Shown: piece after piece, positions 58,452-64,000 of the stretch
Position numbering within the stretch: the first letter of the stretch is position 1
Layout of the letters: each line of letters begins with the position of its first letter
NCBI RefSeq assembly: GCF_002149035.1
Contig: NZ_NGFP01000014.1
Coordinates: 1 to 64,000 of the forward strand
DNA length: 64,000 nucleotides
Origin: Streptosporangium minutum
GTDB taxonomy: Bacteria > Actinomycetota > Actinomycetes > Streptosporangiales > Streptosporangiaceae
Direction: 5' to 3'
Program-made: the position numbers and the translations under genes
Notes under the pieces: model-generated
Seen by the model: the letters and a program-made list of their open reading frames with translations, nothing else
The model's database searches: none
What the model was told of the DNA's origin: nothing

Positions 58452-58952
58452 TCGACGAAGGTCGGGGAGGTCACGGCCTCCTGTCCGTTGGCACCGGTGG
58501 CCTGGTGCTCAGCGTGTGCTCTCTCAGGGATCATGTGCAGCCGAGCGCTGTCAGGATGAGGTCGGCCGAGTCCGTGAACATGATCGGCCGTGGAGTGGGA
58601 CTCTGCCCCTGAAGTGACACTCGGGTCCGCCTTCTGGCGGCACTGCGGGCTGCCGAGGACGCACCGGGTCAGCGCGGTGCACTTGGTCCCGATCGGCCTG
58701 GCTCATCGACGTCGGTTCCACCAGGAGGCGCAGGTAGCCTTGTGTGGCTGCGTGTCGAACCGGTGGGTGCCTCTGGCCCGGCCACCGTGGAACCATCCGG
58801 CTCACCGCTGCCGGAAGTCCACGGTGCGGGCCGGTGGGTGAGCTGTGCCAGTGCGGCTGTCACCTGTCGAGCCCGCCGCCGAAGAGCCGTGACCGAATCG
58901 CGGAACGTTCAAGGTGTCTCCCCAGCCGCACCACTCAACTGATGGGAGATCT
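58452..58952. other. Intergenic region before the protease gene
   Basis: There are no supportable genes. Several short open frames exist on both strands but none has a ribosome-binding site with recognisable content. The promoters of the divergent FUSC and protease genes lie here. GATGGGAGATCT immediately precedes the protease GTG. Confidence 0.35.
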
Positions 58953-59849
58953 GTGTTCAGGGCAACTGGCAGACGATCAGCGGTGCTCGCCGCCCTCATG
59001 GCCACCGGGCTCGCACTGACCACCGCCACAACGGCCGCTGCGGCCACAGCCCGCTCAGCGGGCGCAGGCCACCTCTCCATCATCGGTGGGAGGGCCGCGA
59101 CGGAGCCCTACTCGTTCATGGTCTCCTTCCGGCTGCGAGGGCTGCCCGGCCACCACTGCGGCGGTTCCCTCATCGCCCCGGACTGGGTTGTCACCGCCGC
59201 CCACTGCAGGGGACTCATGAAGCCCGGCAGGACGCAGGTACGGGTCGGTTCTCTCGACCGCGGCGAGGGCGGAGCTCTCACCAGTGTGAAGCGTGTCATC
59301 ACCCATCCCGGCCCCGACGGACGCGGCCGGAGCGGGGAGTTCGAGGACGACATCGCGCTGGTCCAGCTTGACCGGCGGGTAGACCTCGAACCCATCCGCA
59401 TCGCCGACGCCCCCGGCCGGGTAGGCGAGCCGAGCCGCGTCATCGGCTGGGGCATGGCATGCGAGGACAGGAACAACCCGACCTGTAAGAACGGTCCCCG
59501 GCGGTTGCAGGAACTCGACACCGTACGCGTGCCCGACAACCGGTGCGCTTCCCTCAACCGCGGCGGCGAGCTGTGCACCGGCGAGCAGCACGGGCGTGCG
59601 GCCAGCGCCTGCAACGGCGACTCCGGAGGTCCGCAGATCCGCAGGGTGGGCGGCCGGTGGGAGCTGATCGGAGCCACCTCGCGCGATGGCGACGACGTGG
59701 AGGACCGCATGGACGGCGGTGCCGGCTGCTCCACCAATCCCAGGGGTGAGCCGGGAGTCGGCATCTGGACCGACGTGACCCATTACCGTTCCTGGATCAC
59801 CGACACCGTCGGGGAACACGGGTCCGCGGAGCTTCACAGCGCCTCCTGA
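58953..59849 (+). CDS. Secreted trypsin-like serine protease (S1)
   Basis: The product is about 298 residues from GTG 58953 (GGGAG six bases upstream). The signal peptide is RRSAVLAALMATGLALTTATTAAAA. The mature N-terminus is expected at IIGGRAATEP. Catalytic residues are His in VVTAAHCRG, Asp in FEDDIALVQLD and Ser in CNGDSGGPQIRR. The specificity-pocket region cannot be assigned with confidence. It acts outside the cell. The longer frame from 58914 would place 13 polar residues ahead of the signal peptide. Confidence 0.9.
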   Translation: MFRATGRRSAVLAALMATGLALTTATTAAAATARSAGAGHLSIIGGRAATEPYSFMVSFRLRGLPGHHCGGSLIAPDWVVTAAHCRGLMKPGRTQVRVGSLDRGEGGALTSVKRVITHPGPDGRGRSGEFEDDIALVQLDRRVDLEPIRIADAPGRVGEPSRVIGWGMACEDRNNPTCKNGPRRLQELDTVRVPDNRCASLNRGGELCTGEQHGRAASACNGDSGGPQIRRVGGRWELIGATSRDGDDVEDRMDGGAGCSTNPRGEPGVGIWTDVTHYRSWITDTVGEHGSAELHSAS

Positions 59850-60198
59850 TCACGCGCCGGACCGTGCGGGCGCCAATCAGCTTGATCTCCAACCTGTGCA
59901 TTGTCGCCGGTCGGTCATGGTGAGGTCTCGTCAATCCTCGGACTGGACCTCGGAGCCCGGTGTGACGGCCACGGCCTCTCTGCCGGGTACGCGTCGCCCG
60001 GACGGCGGCCTTGCCGTTCGGTCCTCGCGACACAGGCCGGGCCGTACCGCCGGCACGCCGCGTACAGCGCCTCTCCCACGGGAAGCCGCGTACCGGCTGT
60101 GCCGGCCGGGTTCCGGCACTGGTACAGCGAGCTCTCCCCGCGCCGCCGTCACCCGGGAAAACGGCCTCAGAGGTCGCGGCTCGGGTACGTTGGGGCCG
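59850..60198. other. Intergenic region before the lytic transglycosylase
   Basis: No gene is supported here. The open frame of the next gene extends back to 59896, but its translation is Arg/Pro-rich without domains and lies ahead of the probable ATG at 60199. Confidence 0.35.
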
Positions 60199-61377
60199 AT
60201 GAACGATCAGCAGGCGGGAACCGTACGACCGGAGCACGGCCACCGGCCGGGCGGACAGACGATGTCCGCGCAGCCGGACGCATCGGGTGACAGGCCGCCG
60301 GGCCTGCGCACAGACCGGCTGTCGCGCACAGACCGGGTGCCGCGCACAGAACTGCTGTCGCGCACAGAACGGGTATCGCGCGCAGACCAACTGCCGCACA
60401 TAGACCGAGTGCCGCGCGCAGGGCGGCTGCGTGGAAGGCCGATGGTCGCCTCGCTCGTCGGCCTGGCCGTTGCGCTCTCCGGCTGCGCCACCTCGCCGAG
60501 CGCCGCCGTACCGGCCGCCGCCGGCCAGACGGCGACCCGGCCGGCCGCGGAGCAGTCGGCGACGCCGTCGGCGGAGCAGTCCGCACCCCAGACACCCGCG
60601 GGCCAGGTGCCCGGCCTGCCCGCCCCGGACGTGGCGATCCCCACCGACCCGTCGCGGCTGGCCCGTTCCCTGACCACCACCACCGCACAGCTCCGACGTG
60701 CCGTCGACGACTGGGTGAGCGACGGCGACCCCGGCAAGGGGCAACCCCCCGAGCCGGTGGTGCTGCTGGCCCTGCACCAGCAGCGGATCTACCGCTACCT
60801 GGTCCGCAACCCGAAGGTCGCCGCCCGTACCTATGCCAGGCTGCCCAAGGCCCTGGCCGGGCCGGCGAAGGACAACGTGACGGCCGGCCGGAACCTGCGC
60901 TCCCTCGTCCGGCCCATCAGCGGGGCGGCGAAGTTCCGCGTCCAGCCGCCCGAGCCCGCGGACGTCCTGCTGAGCCACTTCCGGCGTGCCGAGCGCAAGT
61001 TCGGCGTCGAGTGGGAGGTGCTGGCGGCGGTGATGTTCGTCGAGACCAAGTTCGGCCGCGTGCGGTCACCGAGCCACACCGGGGCCAAGGGGCCCATGCA
61101 GTTCATGCCGGGAACGTGGGCCGCCTACGGCATGGGCGGCGACATCCAGGACACCCGCGACGCCCTGCTCGCCGCGGCCAACTACCTGCACGCCTCCGGG
61201 GCCCCGCGCGACTACCGGCGCGCGCTGTACGCCTACAACCACTCCCAGGCGTACGTCGACGCGGTGCTGCTGCACGCCCGCCAGATCAAGCAGGACATCA
61301 GGAACTACTACGCCTACTACAGCTGGCAGGTGTTCGTGGTGACCACCCGCGGCGACCGCCGCCTGACCGGCCCCTGA
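60199..61377 (+). CDS. Lipoprotein lytic transglycosylase (SLT domain)
   Basis: The product is about 392 residues from MNDQQAGTVRPEHG. An unusual N-terminal tail of about 85 residues, including seven RTDRLS-like hexapeptides, precedes the lipobox VALSGCATS. A Pro/Ala/Gln-rich linker (AAAGQTATRPAAEQSATPSAEQ) leads to the SLT domain (MltB-like): the catalytic Glu is in VMFVETKFGRV, then GAKGPMQFMPGTWAAYGMGGDIQD and ALYAYNHSQAYVDAVL. It would cleave peptidoglycan from the outer face of the membrane. A start closer to the lipobox (GRPMVASLVGLAV, ATG 60439) is plausible and would remove the repeats. Confidence 0.8.
   Translation: MNDQQAGTVRPEHGHRPGGQTMSAQPDASGDRPPGLRTDRLSRTDRVPRTELLSRTERVSRADQLPHIDRVPRAGRLRGRPMVASLVGLAVALSGCATSPSAAVPAAAGQTATRPAAEQSATPSAEQSAPQTPAGQVPGLPAPDVAIPTDPSRLARSLTTTTAQLRRAVDDWVSDGDPGKGQPPEPVVLLALHQQRIYRYLVRNPKVAARTYARLPKALAGPAKDNVTAGRNLRSLVRPISGAAKFRVQPPEPADVLLSHFRRAERKFGVEWEVLAAVMFVETKFGRVRSPSHTGAKGPMQFMPGTWAAYGMGGDIQDTRDALLAAANYLHASGAPRDYRRALYAYNHSQAYVDAVLLHARQIKQDIRNYYAYYSWQVFVVTTRGDRRLTGP
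60307..60426 (+). repeat. 18-bp minisatellite, about seven units
   Basis: Units follow CGCACAGACCGGSTGYCG with drift (CGCACAGACCGGCTGTCG, CGCACAGACCGGGTGCCG, CGCACAGAACTGCTGTCG and so on), coding R-T-D/E-R-L/V-S/P hexapeptides if translated. Confidence 0.85.
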
Positions 61378-61986
61378 GTCTTTGAGCCCCTGCGTCCTTG
61401 AGCCCCTGAGCCCTTGACCTCGCGACCCGCCACCACTCCGTCTCCTCCTCCTTGACCGTCGCGTGCGGACGCACCGACGGCCTCTCCGGGCTGACGATCC
61501 GAGCGGAAGGCCGACGGCTGTAACGACACGCCCGTTCACCGAGCCGAGCATGTCCGCGTGACGAGGCTGGTCGGGCGTACAGGGGTCAGGGCCGTGCCGT
61601 AAGGCATCAGCCGGGAAGGCGCCGTCCGGGGCCACGCGGCCGGGACAGACGTCCTTGCAGGGCCGTCCCTCCGTATTTCGGCCCCGGGGTTGACGCGCCG
61701 GCGGGTAGAGCTCGCGGACGGAGCTTGCGGACGGAGCTTGCGGACGGAATTCACAGTGCCCGGCCGGAAGGCAGGTCAGAGCACGGACCGGGGCATTGGC
61801 CGGCCGGTCGGGGAGAGACGGCGTCGGGGAGAGACGGCGTCGGCGAGCGTGAGGGATCCCTCATCGCCATCTTGCAGGCGGATACGGCGCCAGCTATGAA
61901 TAAGGCGTCTCATGTCATGTTTTCCGACTGTTCAAAAGCCTCGCGACGTGCGGTCGTTTCCCCGGCGGTGAAGACCAGGAGAGTGC
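61378..61986. other. Intergenic region with short tandem repeats
   Basis: I see no gene in these 600 bases. Short repeats include CCTTGAGCCCCTG-like units at 61380-61420, GGACGGAGCTTGC three times at about 61716-61750 and GTCGGGGAGAGACGGC twice at about 61808-61842. Confidence 0.5.
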
Positions 61987-63768
61987 GTGACCACGGACAG
62001 AGATGACCTCGCGGCGGCGGTGGAGCGGACCGTGAAGTCCTCCATACAGCCGCTGACCCTGAGCTGGACAGCGCACAACACCGGTGTCATGGACAAGCTG
62101 AAGTCGATGACGAAGTCCACCGAGGATCTCGGCAAACAGGTCACTCAGTTGCAGGAGGGCCAGGCGCTTCTGGCCAAGGAGCTCAAGGCTGTCGCCCAGT
62201 CGGTGAACGACCTGCGCGCGCAGGTGGAGCTCAACGCCGGCAGAGCCGAGGCATGGGCCGAGCTGCACCGGCTGACGGCCGAGATGAAGGAGGAGTTCGC
62301 CTCCCGGGACCACGCGCGCCGGCTCGCGAGGAGCCTGATCACCGAGCTCGTCGCCGCCGCGATCCGCGATCGCACGCTGGCTTCGGAGACGGTACGGCAG
62401 GCGGTGAGCGCGCAGATGCTCAGCAACGGGGAGTACTGGCTCGGTCCCGCCGTGGTCGCCGTCGCCGCGGAACTGCTGGAGGAGGAGGAGCTGCGCAACC
62501 AGGCGTGGAGCCTGGCGACGGCCGCGGACAAGAGCCGGAGCACGCTGTTCCTCGCCCTTGTGCATTCCCTGCGCGGAGACGAGGAGACGGCCGCCCGGAG
62601 CATGAGCCGCTACCTGGAATCGCTCGACCCCCGTGCGCTCGGCGGCGAGTTCTTCCACGTGCTGAACGCCCTGGCGGAGGAGGAACTCGGAGAGAAGGCC
62701 CTGACCTACGCCAAGGAGAGGCTGAGCAGATGGGCGGAGGAGATCGATTCATTGACGGACGCGACGAATCCCGCCTACAGCTCCCAGCGTGACGCATGCC
62801 GCCGGCAGCTTCTCGCGTATCACGCTCCGCTGCCCGACCAGGACTACCCCCGGCTCCGGCAGCTGGCCGACGGGCAGTGGCAGCGCATCGAAGACGGCTG
62901 GAGACAGGCCACGGCGTGCGGGACCGTGGCCACGCATTTCCGCAACCGCTTCGCCGCCGTCGAGAGCGGGCCCCGCTCCGAGTACGACCACATCCGGCAT
63001 GCGATCGAGGCGCTCATCAATCACCCGGGCCCCGACGAACTGGAATATCTCAGATCCATACGCCAGGCGGAGCTCGTGGTCGAGAGCGGCGGCAACGGCA
63101 GGGCCGCGCAGGCGGTCCCCGAGCTGAACGACCCCCTCTCCGAGACGATCGACCTGCCGACCCTGCTGACCCGTGCCGCGTTCGCCCCCGAGAAGTGCGG
63201 GATCGGTGAGCGGGCCCAGCGTCTCGCGCTGGCCTACGCCGGTGGATGGATCATCGCCGCCGGGCAGTCCGTCGCAGCGCAGGCGACCGAGCACCGGCCG
63301 ACGCGCGTGCAGGTCACGCCGGTGCGGTGGCCGGACTGGCGATGCGAGATCGACGCGGAGACGCCCGAGGGGAACCAGGCCGATCGGCTGGCCGACGACC
63401 TGTGCACGCACATCGAGAGAGCGGCGGAGCAGGTCCGGTACGACACCGTCCGGCTTGGTTTCGGAGGGGTCGGCCTGGCAGCCGCGCTGCTCGCCTTCCC
63501 CGTCGCCGACGGGGCGGTCGCGTGGATGTTCCTGCTTTTCGGCCTCCTCAGCGTCATATGGGCGTTGCCGGAACTCGGCCGCGTGCCGAGGGAGCGGAAA
63601 CGGATCAGCGAACAGACGCGGAAGGAGAAGCGCCGGGCGCGGGACAGCCTGCGCGGAGCGGTCGAGGAGAGCGCCGTTCTCCTCGAAAGATGGAACACCG
63701 CCACCGCAACCGGGCTCCACGAACTCCAGGAATGCCTCGCGGATCTCCGATCGGACAAGTACCGCTGA
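61987..63768 (+). CDS. Unknown coiled-coil protein with C-terminal membrane hairpin
   Basis: The product is 593 residues from GTG 61987. An N-terminal coiled coil (about residues 35-105, VMDKLKSMTKSTEDLGKQVTQLQEGQALLAKELKAVAQ) leads to a long helical, TPR-like soluble region (AAELLEEEELRNQAWSLATAADKSRSTLFLALVHSLRGDEETAARSM). Near 500-545 two close hydrophobic segments (VGLAAALLAFPVADGAVAWMFLLFGLLSVIWAL) form a membrane hairpin, and a basic coiled tail follows. I do not recognise the family. It lies 27 bases before a Ser/Thr kinase gene, so it may be its substrate or adaptor. Confidence 0.65.
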   Translation: MTTDRDDLAAAVERTVKSSIQPLTLSWTAHNTGVMDKLKSMTKSTEDLGKQVTQLQEGQALLAKELKAVAQSVNDLRAQVELNAGRAEAWAELHRLTAEMKEEFASRDHARRLARSLITELVAAAIRDRTLASETVRQAVSAQMLSNGEYWLGPAVVAVAAELLEEEELRNQAWSLATAADKSRSTLFLALVHSLRGDEETAARSMSRYLESLDPRALGGEFFHVLNALAEEELGEKALTYAKERLSRWAEEIDSLTDATNPAYSSQRDACRRQLLAYHAPLPDQDYPRLRQLADGQWQRIEDGWRQATACGTVATHFRNRFAAVESGPRSEYDHIRHAIEALINHPGPDELEYLRSIRQAELVVESGGNGRAAQAVPELNDPLSETIDLPTLLTRAAFAPEKCGIGERAQRLALAYAGGWIIAAGQSVAAQATEHRPTRVQVTPVRWPDWRCEIDAETPEGNQADRLADDLCTHIERAAEQVRYDTVRLGFGGVGLAAALLAFPVADGAVAWMFLLFGLLSVIWALPELGRVPRERKRISEQTRKEKRRARDSLRGAVEESAVLLERWNTATATGLHELQECLADLRSDKYR

Positions 63769-63795
63769 GCGACCACGCCACGACGAGGGGAACCC

Positions 63796-64000
63796 ATGGA
63801 AGCCGGCACGGTGCTGGGAGGCAGGTACGAACTCCTCCGCCAGGCGGGAGAGGGTGGACAGGGACTGCTGTGGCAGGCACGTGACCGGGAGACCGGCGAC
63901 CACGTCGCGGCCAAGCTGCTCCTCATGGCCGATGTGAAGCGGTATCAGCGGGAGATCCGAGCGCTGCGCTTGCTGTCGCCCAGCGACCGGATCGCCGCCA
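63796..64000 (+). CDS. Ser/Thr protein kinase, 5' part (cut by window end)
   Basis: The first 68 residues only: MEAGTVLGGRYELLRQAGEGGQGLLWQARDRETGDHVAAKLL. The Gly-rich loop GEGGQG and the ATP-binding Lys in AAKLL identify a Hanks-type kinase N-lobe. The rest lies beyond the window. It is probably co-transcribed with the coiled-coil membrane protein before it. Confidence 0.85.
   Translation, partial: MEAGTVLGGRYELLRQAGEGGQGLLWQARDRETGDHVAAKLLLMADVKRYQREIRALRLLSPSDRIAA

Noticed and set aside
58590-58841. Small plus-strand open frame before the protease
   Set aside because: No family resemblance, no start signal and composition like the surrounding non-coding DNA.

Overview
The window is high-GC DNA from a filamentous actinobacterium. 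A Streptosporangiales-like host (Streptosporangium, Nonomuraea and relatives) is an inference from gene types: a pSAM2-type integrative element, GC-rich codons with frequent GTG starts, secreted trypsin and lytic transglycosylase genes, a FUSC exporter and a Ser/Thr kinase. No species can be named from sequence alone.

Layout. (1) 1-2930 is chromosome: a CpaB-like SAF protein, a coiled-coil M15 peptidase and a proline-rich membrane protein. (2) 2931-3003 is tRNA-Arg(CCU). Its last 44 bases plus 11 bases of flank (2960-3014) recur exactly at 47653-47707, so about 44.7 kb lies between two attachment sites. (3) 3.0-10.4 kb is the core of an actinomycete integrative and conjugative element (AICE): integrase (carrying an in-frame TGA), excisionase, rolling-circle Rep, Spd-type membrane protein, FtsK-type TraB and a GntR repressor. 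(4) 10.0-14.6 kb is an AICE-type accessory set: small zinc and membrane proteins, HTH proteins with a PLD-like C-terminus, NUDIX, ABM-fold and HD proteins, and a tandem GntR regulator. (5) 15.0-20.8 kb is an insertion-sequence zone (IS21, an IS110 remnant, IS982) with a TPR protein gene built from 108-bp tandem repeats.

(6) 20.9-47.1 kb is a defence island. It opens with an AT-richer pair: a two-helix membrane protein and an NB-ARC/TPR (NLR-like) protein that share a short VIQGRDI-type motif, as in bacterial amyloid-signalling modules. A phosphorothioation-associated methyltransferase gene follows, split by a fresh IS5-type insertion. Then comes sspABCD (minus strand), the single-strand DNA phosphorothioation machinery. 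Divergent from it is a helicase / GHKL ATPase / PLD-nuclease operon, a candidate second restriction arm of SspFGH type. After that are a duplicated-HTH protein, a second PP-loop enzyme and SspE (DUF262-DUF1524), the PT-sensing effector. The island ends with a second GHKL ATPase in an operon with a GIY-YIG-like protein, which I cannot match to a named defence system.

(7) 47.7-56.9 kb, beyond the right attachment site, starts with sequence resembling the AICE left end. It carries decayed int and tra fragments and a second, partly broken copy of the accessory set. It also holds a HAD phosphatase, an ArsR-SRPBCC-VOC operon, an ECF sigma operon and a 1.9-kb unit with terminal inverted repeats (dead IS630 transposase plus methyltransferase). 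The picture is of two AICEs accreted in tandem, the outer one in ruins. (8) 57.2-64.0 kb is chromosome-like: FUSC transporter, secreted trypsin, lipoprotein lytic transglycosylase, an unknown coiled-coil membrane protein and the start of a Ser/Thr kinase.

Working together: SspABCD would mark host DNA with sulfur, SspE would act on incoming DNA by sensing that mark, and the helicase/GHKL/PLD set would attack unmarked DNA. The NLR/membrane pair would serve as a cell-death layer. With its integrase truncated, the element may now be stranded unless the TGA is read through or a helper integrase is present.
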